64,000 nt of DNA from Pseudopedobacter beijingensis (GCF_042678145.1 NZ_JBHUDG010000045.1:14052-78051), one strand, 5' to 3'; positions 54,586 through 63,156 are shown, counted from the first letter of the stretch. Notes: generated by a model from the sequence alone, not told the origin. Translations and numbers: made by a program.

Positions 54586-56553
54586 ATGAGACTTAAATCC
54601 CTGTATTTAGTGTTATTACTTTTTCCCATGCTGGTTTTGGGAAAAAGTAAATCTTCTGTCAGTAAAGACGATTTCCAATATATCAATCTGGATTATACTG
54701 GCTTAGAGCAAGTAAAAAAGCTTGTAGAAAAAAAGAAATATGATGATGCCGCTAAAGCGCTATTAACTTATTACAAGCACCGTTCTATCAAACATCCGGA
54801 TTATAATATAGAAGACAGATCTAAGTTTTCCGGAAAACCATTAGCAAAAGACAATCAGGAAAAAGCAGACAAAGGTCTTGAGCATCTTTTCTTTGTACAT
54901 AAAGGCTATGGTTATTTTGATTTTGGAAAAGACATCAACTGGCAGTATTGGCCAATAAAGGACAACGAAATCAGATGGCAATTACACCGTACTTACTGGT
55001 GGATCCCAATGGGATTAGCCTACTGGTCTAGTGGCGACGAAAAATATGCTAAAGAATGGACTTTGCAATACCTGGACTGGATCAAGAAAAACCCACTGGG
55101 TTTATCTAAAGAAAACGACAGATTTGCCTGGAGAGCGTTAGAAGTAGCTACCCGCGTTCAGGACCAGACTGCTATGTTCAATATGTTCATCTCTTCTCCA
55201 CATTTTACTCCCGAGTTTTTGATGGCATTTCTGAACAATTATAACAGACATGCAGAATATATCCTGAATAACTACTCTGACAAAGGAAATCACCTTCTAT
55301 TTGAAGCACAGAGAATGATCTATGCCGGTGCTTTCTTCCCCGAATTTAAAGAAGCAGCTACCTGGAGAAAAAGTGGTATAGAAATATTAAACACCGAAAT
55401 CAAAAAGCAAATTTACGATGACGGACTTCAAATCGAACTTTCTCCAAACTACCATACAGCTACTATCAATATTTTCTTAAAAGCACTTAGAATGACTCAA
55501 TTGGCTAATCTGGACAATGAGTTTCCTTCTTCATATAAAGAAACTATAGAAAAAATGATTATGGCTCAGGGAGATTTTTCTTTTCCTGATTACACTTATC
55601 CAATGTTTAGCGATGCCAAGCTAGAAACAAAAAGTTCTATGCTTAAGAATTACAAAGACTGGCTTCAGGTTTTCCCTAAAAACAAGGTTATACAATATTA
55701 TGCCAGCAATGGTAAAAAAGGAGAAGCACCTAATTATTTATCGAGCGCATTAAAAGATGGCGGTTTTTATACTTTTAGAAACAGCTGGAAAGATACTGCA
55801 ACGGTAATGGTATTGAAAGCTAGTCCACCCGCTTTCTGGCATAGCCAGCCAGACAACGGTACTTTTGACCTATGGGTAAACGGTAGAAACTTCATGCCAG
55901 ATGCTGGTGCTTATGTTTATGGTGGTGATGAGGAAATTCTGAAATTAAGAAACTGGTATCGTCAGACAAGAGTCCATAAAACGTTGACACTTAACAACGA
56001 GAATATGGATACTTGTGATGCTAAACTCATAAAATGGAACACTTCTGACAATCTGGATATTTTGGTATATAAAAATCCAAGCTATAAAAACTTAGACCAC
56101 ATCAGAACCGTTTTATTTGTAAACAAAAAGTACTTCGTCATATTTGATAGTGCAGAGGGCGAAGCTAAAGGAAATATTGGTGTACACTTCCAATTGGCAG
56201 AAAATTGCAATCCATCTTACAACACACAGGAAAATGCAGTTTCTACCGGATATAAAGACGGCAACAACTTACTGGTACGTAATTTTAATACCGGAAAAGC
56301 AAGATTTGTAATGGAAGAAGGCAAAGTTTCTTATTCTTACAGACAAGAAGCCCAACGTCCGGCTTTTGTATTTGAACAAGACAAAAAGGATGCTAAAGCC
56401 GTAAACTTTGCGACCGTACTTTACCCTTTTACAGGAAGCAAAGTTCCTTCAATAACACTCAAAGAAGAAATAGGAAATAATCCTCAAGAAGGATCTATCC
56501 ACTTCACAGTAACTATTGACGGCAAAAAGCAGACTATAAAATATAAGTTTTGA
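54586..56553 (+). CDS. hepC: Heparinase III (heparan sulfate lyase), PL12 family, copy 2
   Basis: The 655-residue protein begins with a signal peptide and KDDFQYINLDYTGLEQV, much like the HepC of P. heparinus as I recall it (KDFDHINLEYSGLEKV). The toroid holds GYFDFGKDINWQYWPIKDN and KGNHLLFEAQRMIYAG (Asn-His), LSPNYHTATINIFLKA gives the Tyr-His, and FWHSQPDNGTFDLW the catalytic histidine of the beta-sandwich. It cuts heparan sulfate at low-sulfate sites. It is co-transcribed with GH88, and a strong terminator follows 22 bases after the stop. The gene symbol is by similarity. Confidence 0.9.
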   Translation: MRLKSLYLVLLLFPMLVLGKSKSSVSKDDFQYINLDYTGLEQVKKLVEKKKYDDAAKALLTYYKHRSIKHPDYNIEDRSKFSGKPLAKDNQEKADKGLEHLFFVHKGYGYFDFGKDINWQYWPIKDNEIRWQLHRTYWWIPMGLAYWSSGDEKYAKEWTLQYLDWIKKNPLGLSKENDRFAWRALEVATRVQDQTAMFNMFISSPHFTPEFLMAFLNNYNRHAEYILNNYSDKGNHLLFEAQRMIYAGAFFPEFKEAATWRKSGIEILNTEIKKQIYDDGLQIELSPNYHTATINIFLKALRMTQLANLDNEFPSSYKETIEKMIMAQGDFSFPDYTYPMFSDAKLETKSSMLKNYKDWLQVFPKNKVIQYYASNGKKGEAPNYLSSALKDGGFYTFRNSWKDTATVMVLKASPPAFWHSQPDNGTFDLWVNGRNFMPDAGAYVYGGDEEILKLRNWYRQTRVHKTLTLNNENMDTCDAKLIKWNTSDNLDILVYKNPSYKNLDHIRTVLFVNKKYFVIFDSAEGEAKGNIGVHFQLAENCNPSYNTQENAVSTGYKDGNNLLVRNFNTGKARFVMEEGKVSYSYRQEAQRPAFVFEQDKKDAKAVNFATVLYPFTGSKVPSITLKEEIGNNPQEGSIHFTVTIDGKKQTIKYKF

Positions 56554-56574
56554 TATAGGTTTGGTTTTATTTTC

Positions 56575-56614
56575 AAATCCCCGTTTCCAACATTGGCAAC
56601 GGGGATTTTTTTTT
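56575..56614 (+). terminator. Rho-independent terminator after PL12 copy 2
   Basis: AAATCCCCGTT (56575-56585) pairs perfectly with AACGGGGATTT (56598-56608), followed by a run of T to 56614. It ends the GH88-PL12 unit. Confidence 0.92.
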
Positions 56615-56752
56615 ACCTCAATGGTATATCAAAAAACATTCAACAAAATCAAATCACATTTAATCAAAATCAAAATAACTTTTTCTTTTCTCATGGTAAT
56701 TTTAGTACAACAAACCCACAAAAGGTTACACACTTAAAAACTAAAATCAATT

Positions 56753-58363
56753 ATGAAAAAGAAACTTTTACTTTCTATGGCCTTGCTGGCTACACATTTC
56801 ACGTATGCACAGTTTACACCAGATAATTTGGTGGTATTACGAACAGAAAATGTCACAGATTATACAGCTTTATCGAAACTCAATTTTATTGAATTAACAA
56901 CGAAAGGCACACAGGTTGGTAATATTACTCCTATTGGCAATAACAACTTTTACATAAGCCATTCTGCAAGTTCTTTAAATGATGGTACACTTTCTTTATC
57001 TACAGACGGAAAATTACTAACAGTATATGGTTATGGAGAATTGCCTTCCAATACAGGAAACAGTAATATACAAACCACTACCAATAGCAGAACACTAGCA
57101 ATAATAAAATTAAATAAATCTCAACAGCTTATTAATACAGATGGTATTTTTGGAGCTACTGCTGTAAGAACAGCTATTGCATTTCCTAAATCTGGTAATT
57201 TATATGGTGTATACTTAGGAGGAGGTTCAGTTACTGGTCAAACCAATACTCAATTACAATATGGTATTCTAGATACAGTAAATAATACTATTAATAGCTT
57301 CGTTAGAATTGCTGGCTACAATACCAAAGGTATTAGAATTTTTAATGGACAATTATATGCAAGTTCAAGTGCATCGACACAAAAAATAACAAAATTTAGT
57401 AGTGAATTACCTGAAACTAGCTCCTCTCCTGTTTCACTTACAAATAATCCTGCTTCTCCTGGAGATTTTGTCTTATTCGGCAATAACATTCTGTATGTTG
57501 CAGATGATGGATATACTGGTTCTGTGGGTGGTTTACATAAATACTATTCTACTGATGAGGGAACTACATGGACTTATATAGGTAAAATAAATAGTGGACT
57601 TACCAGCGATGACGCAAATTTCAGATTCATGACCGGAAGATATGAAGAGGGAAAAATTACACTATATGCGGTGACTAATAAATCTACGGGGAATAGTATT
57701 ATAAAAATAGTGGATAATAGCGCAAATGATAAATTTGACATTATTAGCATGACCACAATTTCAACCGCTACCGCTACAACCGGCTATCGCGGAATCAGCT
57801 TCACTCCCAACTCCACTATCACCCTACCAGTTTCATTAAACAGTTTTACAGCAAAAGCAATAAACGGAAACATTGTATTAAACTGGTCTACAGCATCAGA
57901 GCAGAACAATAAATATTTTGAGGTATTACGTTCTACAGATGGTATATCCTTTAGCAGAATTGGCGAGATAGCCGGAAAAAATAATTCCAGCACATACAAT
58001 CAATACAACTTCACAGACTACACTCCGGCTTCCGGCACAAATTACTATCAATTAAAACAGGTTGATTTAAACGGGAACTCAGAGGTTTTCGGTCCTGTTT
58101 CTGCTCATATAAATTTAGAAAATGCAGGTAATTTTAGAGTAGTTACCAGTGCAGAAGGTATTAAAGCCATCTTAAAAAGTGATAAAACTATAGAATCTAA
58201 AGTAATTATAACCGATATAAGTGGAAGAACCTATTTTTCAAAAGACATTCAATTGAAGAAAGGCGACAATACTATCGATATAAATACCCAAATCCCTAAC
58301 GGAATATATATCATCAAAATAGAAAGCCCCGGGTTCTCGGATACATTAAAATTTAAAAAATAA
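56753..58363 (+). CDS. Secreted protein with type IX secretion tail, unknown function
   Basis: The 536 residues begin with a signal peptide (ending TYAQ). Residues about 20-350 are beta-rich, with repeated short strands that could form a propeller, and no enzyme motif was found. A fibronectin-like segment (about 360-440: LPVSLNSFTAKAINGNIVLNWSTASEQNN onward to YYQLKQVDLNGNSEVFG) precedes the type A sorting domain that ends in SDTLKFKK. It lies after a strong terminator and so is not part of the heparin unit. Nothing points to its substrate. Confidence 0.82.
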   Translation: MKKKLLLSMALLATHFTYAQFTPDNLVVLRTENVTDYTALSKLNFIELTTKGTQVGNITPIGNNNFYISHSASSLNDGTLSLSTDGKLLTVYGYGELPSNTGNSNIQTTTNSRTLAIIKLNKSQQLINTDGIFGATAVRTAIAFPKSGNLYGVYLGGGSVTGQTNTQLQYGILDTVNNTINSFVRIAGYNTKGIRIFNGQLYASSSASTQKITKFSSELPETSSSPVSLTNNPASPGDFVLFGNNILYVADDGYTGSVGGLHKYYSTDEGTTWTYIGKINSGLTSDDANFRFMTGRYEEGKITLYAVTNKSTGNSIIKIVDNSANDKFDIISMTTISTATATTGYRGISFTPNSTITLPVSLNSFTAKAINGNIVLNWSTASEQNNKYFEVLRSTDGISFSRIGEIAGKNNSSTYNQYNFTDYTPASGTNYYQLKQVDLNGNSEVFGPVSAHINLENAGNFRVVTSAEGIKAILKSDKTIESKVIITDISGRTYFSKDIQLKKGDNTIDINTQIPNGIYIIKIESPGFSDTLKFKK

Positions 58364-58370
58364 CTTATAA

Positions 58371-58402
58371 AACAAGGGTGTCCGATACCGAACACCCTTG
58401 TT
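58371..58402. terminator. Bidirectional terminator between convergent genes
   Basis: AACAAGGGTGT (58371-58381) pairs with ACACCCTTGTT (58392-58402), with A-rich DNA on the left and T-rich on the right, so it can stop transcription from both sides. Confidence 0.85.
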
Positions 58403-58421
58403 TCCTTTTAATCACATCAGC

Positions 58422-60197
58422 TTAATAATGATCGTGATTTTCCTCATCTTTATATAATGCCTCTATCAGGTCCTTATAATTATTAAGAATAACCTTTCTT
58501 CTTAAACTTAGTTTAGGTGTAAGTTCCCCACCATCAATGGTAAATTCTTTAGCTAACAAAGCTATTTTTTTTACTTTTTCCCATTTACCAAACCCTTCAT
58601 TCAACCGATCCACTTCTGACCATATTTTCTCATAAACCTTTTTATCTTTTATAAGTTTTTCATGATCTGTTTCCTGAATACCGTGTAATCTTGCCCACTC
58701 TCCTATCTTTTCAAAATTAGGAATGATTAAAGCTGAAGGGAATCTGCGATTTTCCCCCACCACTATTACCTGTTCTATATAAATAGATTCTTTAAATTTA
58801 TTTTCCAGCACCTGAGGAGCAACATATTTTCCGCCCGCTGTTTTAAAGAACTCTTTTTTCCTGTCCGTTATAGCTAAAAAACCACCTTCAAGCGTACCTA
58901 TATCTCCTGTATGGAACCATCCATCGGTAATAGACTCTTCTGTAGCATCAGGACGCTTATAATAGCCTTTCATAAGACTAGGTCCTTTACAAAGAATTTC
59001 TCCGTCTTCTGCTATTTTTACTTCCACATTGAACAATGGCTTTCCAACGGTTCCAAATTTGATTTCTCCTTTTCTTGGTCCATTCACCGCAATTACCGGC
59101 GAAGTCTCCGTTAAGCCATAGCCTTCCAGTACTTTTATTCCAGCTCCCCAGAAAACCCTTGCCAAGCGTTCCTGCAATGCAGCACCGCCCGAAACAATTA
59201 ACATCACCTCACCCCCCAAAGCTTCTCTCCACTTACTAAATATAAGTTTTCGTGCCAACTTCAGCTGTGTTTCATACCACCAGCCGTTTGCACCGTCCAC
59301 TTCATATTTTAAACCCAGGTTTAACGCCCAAAAGAATAGTGATTTTTTTATCCCGGTAAGCTCATGTCCTTTACTTACAATTTTATCATAAACCTTTTCC
59401 AATAGTCGGGGTACCGTAGTAAAGCAATGAGGTTTTACCTCTGTCAGGTTTTGAACTATGGTATCCAAACTCTCTGCATAATAAACCGAAACACCCAAAT
59501 AAAAATACATATAAACCACCATACGCTCGAAAATGTGCGAAAGCGGCAAAAAACTTAAAGCTCTTTTGACTCCATCGGGGTAAAGTTTCGACGAAGCCTC
59601 TATATTACTCAACAAGTTTTTATGAGTAAGCATCACTCCTTTAGGTGTGCCCGTAGTTCCTGAGGTATAAATCAAGGTCAGCAGATCATCTCCTCCTATT
59701 TTAGAACGATAATCGTCCAAATTAACATTAGCGGTATCAATACCTTCAGTAATCTCCAACCAGTGCGGAACTCCCTCCACTACATCAAAAGTATATATAG
59801 CAATATCATACTCTGCAGCCTCCGCTATCTTACTTACCTTATCATGCAGGTCCTTGTTAGAAACAAAAATGACCTTCACTTCTGCATCTTTCAAAATAAA
59901 CTGGATATCTGTTTCTGCTAAAGTAGGATACATGGGCACTTGTGTTGCCCCAATTTGCATGATCCCAAAATCACAGAAATTCCACTCAGGTCTATTATCC
60001 GACATAATAGCAACCTTATCTCCCTTTTGTATACCTCGTTTAATTAACCCCCTACTGACCTGATCGGATATGCGTATAAAATCGTTAATATTATAATTGG
60101 CCCACTTTCCGTTGACCTTATATGCCAGTACATCTTTGTACTGATAGTTAGCTTTATTATATGAAAGCAGATCGAATACTCTGGTTATTTCTTGCAT
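58422..60197 (-). CDS. Long-chain fatty-acid-CoA ligase (AMP-dependent synthetase)
   Basis: The 591-residue protein has the adenylate-forming signatures: LIYTSGTTGTPKGVMLTHKN (the AMP-binding loop), the FLPLSHIFERM segment, GYGLTETSPVIAVN, and the hinge GWFHTGDIGTLEGGFLAITDRKKEFFKTAGGKYVAP with the conserved lysine. The pattern with KEFFKTAGGKYVAPQ belongs to the FAA1/FadD15-like long-chain group. It activates fatty acids with ATP and CoA in the cytoplasm. It is a single gene in a housekeeping context and has no link to the glycan loci. Confidence 0.92.
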   Translation of the reverse strand: MQEITRVFDLLSYNKANYQYKDVLAYKVNGKWANYNINDFIRISDQVSRGLIKRGIQKGDKVAIMSDNRPEWNFCDFGIMQIGATQVPMYPTLAETDIQFILKDAEVKVIFVSNKDLHDKVSKIAEAAEYDIAIYTFDVVEGVPHWLEITEGIDTANVNLDDYRSKIGGDDLLTLIYTSGTTGTPKGVMLTHKNLLSNIEASSKLYPDGVKRALSFLPLSHIFERMVVYMYFYLGVSVYYAESLDTIVQNLTEVKPHCFTTVPRLLEKVYDKIVSKGHELTGIKKSLFFWALNLGLKYEVDGANGWWYETQLKLARKLIFSKWREALGGEVMLIVSGGAALQERLARVFWGAGIKVLEGYGLTETSPVIAVNGPRKGEIKFGTVGKPLFNVEVKIAEDGEILCKGPSLMKGYYKRPDATEESITDGWFHTGDIGTLEGGFLAITDRKKEFFKTAGGKYVAPQVLENKFKESIYIEQVIVVGENRRFPSALIIPNFEKIGEWARLHGIQETDHEKLIKDKKVYEKIWSEVDRLNEGFGKWEKVKKIALLAKEFTIDGGELTPKLSLRRKVILNNYKDLIEALYKDEENHDHY

Positions 60198-60349
60198 ACG
60201 ATTATTTTTATGATGCTTGTATCAAAATAAGAATTTCACCTTTCAAATCAAAATAATAGATAATATTACTTCCTCCTGAATTATTCCTTTAAAAAAGGAA
60301 TAAACCTGATTATTTAACGTTTTAGAGAAATATTAGTTTTTTTTATTTC

Positions 60350-60357
60350 TATACTTG
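60350..60357 (+). promoter_or_regulatory. Possible -7 box for the gene at 60401
   Basis: TATACTTG differs in one base from the TAnnTTTG consensus. No clear -33 TTTG was found at the right distance. It lies 43 bases upstream of the ATG. Confidence 0.35.
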
Positions 60358-60400
60358 CACTCGTTTCTGCAGGATAAACTGCAACATAATAAAATAATAA

Positions 60401-60889
60401 ATGAGAAGATTTTTTTTGGTTACAACATTTTTACTCACGCTGTTTTTTTCACAGGGTAAAGCACAAGATTACACATACGGACTGGGATTACGCTTTGGAG
60501 GTTACGAGAATGGTATCTCTGGTAAATATTACATTAATGAAGACACCGCTTATGAAGGGATTTTGGGATTTAGACCCGGAGTAGTTGTACTTACCGGATT
60601 TTATCAAAAATACGCTCCTGCCTTTGAAGTACAGGATTTAAGATGGTTTTTTGGATTAGGAGCCCATATAGGTGGAATAAGCGACAGACAATACAAGCGC
60701 TTTACCGGAAATGACGATAAAATTTATAATAATGGATTATTACTAGGTGCCGATGCCATGATTGGACTTGAATGGCTGATTCCTGCTGCACCAATTACAT
60801 TGGGGGTGGACTTACATCCAAGATTAGAATTGGCAAAAGGCCCTTTTCTGGATCTTGAACCTGCTATCTCTATAAGATACGTTTTTTAA
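60401..60889 (+). CDS. Small secreted or outer-membrane protein of unknown function
   Basis: The 162-residue protein has a clear signal peptide (ending GKAQ). Its mature part alternates polar and aromatic/hydrophobic residues, with turns such as YTYGLGLRFGGYENGISGKYYI and LEPAISIRYVF at the end. A terminal phenylalanine and this pattern suggest a small 6-8 strand outer-membrane barrel. The role is unknown. It is a single gene facing away from the acyl-CoA ligase. Confidence 0.75.
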   Translation: MRRFFLVTTFLLTLFFSQGKAQDYTYGLGLRFGGYENGISGKYYINEDTAYEGILGFRPGVVVLTGFYQKYAPAFEVQDLRWFFGLGAHIGGISDRQYKRFTGNDDKIYNNGLLLGADAMIGLEWLIPAAPITLGVDLHPRLELAKGPFLDLEPAISIRYVF

Positions 60890-60897
60890 GAAACTAT

Positions 60898-61026
60898 GGG
60901 GTTGTATCAAAAGAACCTTGTCATCCCGAATGCAGTCGGAAGATCTCTTTCATAAGCACTTAAGAAAGAGATTTCTCTTCACTGTAACCATCGAAATGAC
61001 ACCGTTTTTATTGTCGATACAGCCCC
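60898..61026. repeat. Palindromic MITE-like element with terminal inverted repeats
   Basis: The ends GGGGTTGTATC (60898-60908) and GATACAGCCCC (61016-61026) are inverted copies with one mismatch. Inside, ATCTCTTTC pairs with GAAAGAGAT and TTGTCATCCCGA with TCGAAATGACA, so the 129 bases can fold into one long hairpin. A related copy in the opposite orientation is at 35257-35393. No target duplication is obvious. Confidence 0.8.
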
Positions 61027-61083
61027 ATTTTAACATCCTTACTTCACTTTCACCCTACCTACACTTTATTTATTTTTACAGAC

Positions 61084-61575
61084 TTACTTCAATGTAATCT
61101 GACGCTTTATACTCTCTTCCAAGGATATGATAGTTTCTGTACGTTGTATTCCTGGAATTGCCTGAATATGGTCGTTTAGTACTAATCTAAGGTGCGAGGT
61201 ATCTCTACAGATTACCTTAGCAAACATAGAATATGCCCCGGTACAATAATGCAGTTCTACAATTTCCTTAACCTCTTTCAGTTTCTCTACCGCTTCGTTA
61301 TAAGTTGACCCTTTCTCCAAAAATATTCCCAGAAAAGCACAAATATCATATCCCACTTTTTGCGGATCAATAATCAGATTAGATCCTTTGATAATTCCCA
61401 TATCCTGCATTTTTTTCATGCGGACATGGATTGTACCGCCAGAAACTATCAATTCTTTAGCTATTTCTGTATACGCAGTAGTGGCATCATTCATCAGAAT
61501 GGAAAGTATCTCTATATCCAGATTATCAATTTCTAAATTTGAACGCGATTTATCAACCATATTTTTGTCATTCAT
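61084..61575 (-). CDS. Lrp/AsnC-family transcriptional regulator
   Basis: The 163 residues contain an N-terminal winged helix-turn-helix (LDIEILSILMNDATTAYTEIAKELIVS to HVRMKKMQDMGIIKGSNLI) and a C-terminal RAM ligand-binding domain (ICAFLGIFLEKGS onward). Such proteins bind amino acids and control their metabolism. The gene is alone, and its start region is next to the promoter of the tRNA-like gene. No sign links it to the regulon in the first 27 kb. Confidence 0.92.
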   Translation of the reverse strand: MNDKNMVDKSRSNLEIDNLDIEILSILMNDATTAYTEIAKELIVSGGTIHVRMKKMQDMGIIKGSNLIIDPQKVGYDICAFLGIFLEKGSTYNEAVEKLKEVKEIVELHYCTGAYSMFAKVICRDTSHLRLVLNDHIQAIPGIQRTETIISLEESIKRQITLK

Positions 61576-61633
61576 TAATCCATAGCAATATTAAATAAAA
61601 AAATAATAAAAATTAAAATATATTATTGAAATA

Positions 61634-61665
61634 TTTGCAAAATTTATGATTCCGCCGTACTTTTG
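61634..61665 (+). promoter_or_regulatory. Consensus Bacteroidota promoter for the tRNA-like gene
   Basis: TTTG at 61634-61637 and TACTTTTG at 61658-61665 with a 20-base spacer match the TTTG / TAnnTTTG pair exactly. Transcription should start near 61672, about 50 bases before the tRNA-like gene. Confidence 0.75.
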
Positions 61666-61723
61666 TATTGTACAATAATCAAAGGGGCGAGCTCTAAGAT
61701 ATTTGACAAACAATAATATACAC

Positions 61724-61836
61724 TGTAGGGTGGTGAAATTGGCAGACACACCTCCTTGTCTCGGTGGCGAAGAGTTTGGGAAATAGCCGTAAGGTAAAAT
61801 AACCACTTCTTGTAGGTTCGACTCCTACCCCTACAG
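61724..61836 (+). tRNA. Unusual class II (leucine-like) tRNA gene with apparent GUC anticodon and oversized variable arm
   Basis: The acceptor TGTAGGG (61724-61730) pairs with CCCTACA (61829-61835); the D-arm GTG/CAC with AAATTGGCAGA between is leucine-like; the T-arm GTAGG-TTCGACT-CCTAC (61812-61828) is intact. The anticodon arm reads CCTCC-TTGTCTC-GGTGG (61751-61767), with one T-T mismatch, and gives anticodon GTC (61758-61760) followed by T. The variable region is 44 bases, about twice the usual maximum, with a GAAG/CTTC stem. The discriminator base is G (61836) and CCA is not encoded. It may be a true but odd tRNA, a decayed tRNA-Leu or a tRNA-like RNA. Confidence 0.6.
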
Positions 61837-62039
61837 CCCTTTCGTTTAATTTAGGTTTATAATTGGTTAGTTTAAGCTCCACTCTCCCCGTTTGGAGCTT
61901 AACTTTTTTATAGACAATTGGTTACAAATTAAAAACACTTCCTGGCTGTCAGTCGAATTTGATACTCAACAACGTTAAAAAGAGTAATTTCATGCAATTT
62001 GATACTCAAATTGATACTCATTATTTCACATCAAAATAG
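61837..62039. repeat. Region after the tRNA with repeated TTTGATACTCAA words
   Basis: ATTTGATACTCAA occurs at 61957-61969 and again at 61997-62009, and TTGATACTCA follows at 62011-62020. Short direct repeats next to a tRNA 3' end are what integrase arm sites or an attachment junction could look like, but no integrase gene is present. Confidence 0.5.
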
Positions 62040-62276
62040 TGTAATTATAACGACGACCTTACATATGAAGATGACAATGAAAAAATCTTACGTGATTTCC
62101 AAAAATCATATTTTGATAACGATACACTTTTGAATTTCTCAAAATTAGTGTATGAGGAAATAAATAGCTTATTTAAAAAATATGGCGAAATTGAATATAA
62201 AGAAAAATGGGTCGAATATGACTTTCCTCTTGAAAAAATGGAAGAGCTAGAAAAACTTATAAAAAGCTACACATAA
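62040..62276 (+). pseudogene. 5'-truncated gene remnant
   Basis: An open frame of 78 codons ends with TAA at 62274-62276 and begins directly after a stop at 62037-62039 with no early ATG; the first methionine is near the end (EKMEELEKL). The sequence is acidic and helical (NYNDDLTYEDDNEKILRDF onward), without a recognised family. It looks like the C-terminal end of a gene whose front was lost. Confidence 0.5.
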
Positions 62277-62281
62277 CAACA

Positions 62282-62389
62282 GGTTTAAAAAATTGCGGGT
62301 AAAGTGCTATTACTTCTTTCGCTACTTTTTATGAAATTTAGTGTGGGTTGACAGAGGTTCTGCAAGTAATTTCGCAATTTCTTAAATCC
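62282..62389. repeat. Long imperfect inverted repeat after the gene remnant
   Basis: GGTTTAAAAAATTGCG (from 62282) pairs with CGCAATTTCTTAAATCC (ending 62389), and pairing continues inward through AAGTGC / GCAAGT. The structure begins 6 bases after the stop of the remnant. It resembles a cassette recombination site in layout, but the flanking boxes do not fit the attC consensus. Confidence 0.6.
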
Positions 62390-62575
62390 GCAACACGTTA
62401 ACTTATTAAAAGCCATTATGAGGACTATAAGATTGCAAAAGTAAGACCAAGCTAATCTAGTTTCTTTGTAACTCTTCTTATTTTTAAAGGCTATACCATT
62501 ACTATTATCAACGAAAAAGAAATCATTAATTATTCCTAATGATTCTAAAGCAAAAACAACTCCATATATTTTTTG

Positions 62576-62583
62576 TACTTTTG
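62576..62583 (+). promoter_or_regulatory. -7 box of the toxin-antitoxin operon
   Basis: TACTTTTG matches the consensus exactly and lies 22 bases before the antitoxin ATG. No -33 TTTG was found at the right distance. Confidence 0.45.
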
Positions 62584-62605
62584 ATTAAGGATTAAATTTC
62601 ACAAG

Positions 62606-62836
62606 ATGGATATTCAAAGCAGAAAAATAGAATTCATTCAAGACTTCCTAAAGTTAGAGAGTGAAGAAGCAATTATTCAATTGGAAAAGCTTTTGAGAAA
62701 AAGTCAGAAAGTTGAAAAAGAGAATAGCCTTAAGCCATTTACTGTTAAAGAATTAGAAGAAAGAATTTCAAAATCTGAAGATAATTTCATGAATAATAAA
62801 TATAAAACAAGTGCTGAACTCTTAGCAAAATACTAA
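62606..62836 (+). CDS. Antitoxin of a RelE/ParE-type toxin-antitoxin pair
   Basis: The 76-residue protein is strongly helical and charged. Its opening (MDIQSRKIEFIQDFLKL) and the C-terminal SEDNFMNNKYKTSAELLAKY are like those of the small antitoxins that accompany RelE/ParE toxins in Bacteroidota. It ends 2 bases before the toxin start codon, so translation is probably coupled. It should bind and block the toxin and repress the operon. Confidence 0.8.
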   Translation: MDIQSRKIEFIQDFLKLESEEAIIQLEKLLRKSQKVEKENSLKPFTVKELEERISKSEDNFMNNKYKTSAELLAKY

Positions 62837-62838
62837 TT

Positions 62839-63156
62839 GTGAAATATAGAGTTATTTGGTCTGAGTTTTCAGAAAAGCAAGTTGATGGCATTTTTGAATA
62901 TTATAAAGAGAATGCAAATATTAAAGTTGCGAGTAAGATAATAAAAGAGCTTATCTCCTCTCCAGATAAACTAATAAAGAATCCTGAAATTGGAGCCAAG
63001 GAAATCTTATTAGAAACCAAAGAAGCTGAATTCCGATATATCATTTACACCAACTACAAAATAATCTATACGATAGATAAACAGAATTATCAAATAAAGA
63101 TTTACGATGTTTTTGACACTCGTCAAAACCCTGTTAAAATAGAAAGAGAGAAATAA
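62839..63156 (+). CDS. RelE/ParE-family toxin
   Basis: The 105 residues match the RelE/ParE fold: VIWSEFSEKQVDGIFEYYKENA at the start, a helix, and the strand EFRYIIYTNYKIIYTID followed by IYDVFDTRQNPVKI. The start codon is GTG (62839-62841), 2 bases after the antitoxin stop. It could be an mRNA interferase (RelE) or a gyrase poison (ParE); the DTRQNP ending is common in the ParE group. Such pairs are typical of accessory DNA. Confidence 0.85.
   Translation: MKYRVIWSEFSEKQVDGIFEYYKENANIKVASKIIKELISSPDKLIKNPEIGAKEILLETKEAEFRYIIYTNYKIIYTIDKQNYQIKIYDVFDTRQNPVKIEREK

Noticed and set aside
61724..61836. Selenocysteine tRNA or intron-containing tRNA
   Set aside because: There is no UCA anticodon or long acceptor stem, and the extra bases are in the variable region and too few for a group I intron.
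61694..61882. Small minus-strand open frame across the tRNA-like gene
   Set aside because: Its sequence is the translation of tRNA arms (GVGVEPTRSG type), a well-known false protein.
62272..62406. True integron attC site
   Set aside because: The outer boxes do not fit RYYYAAC and GTTRRRY and no integrase is in the window, so only the inverted repeat is reported.
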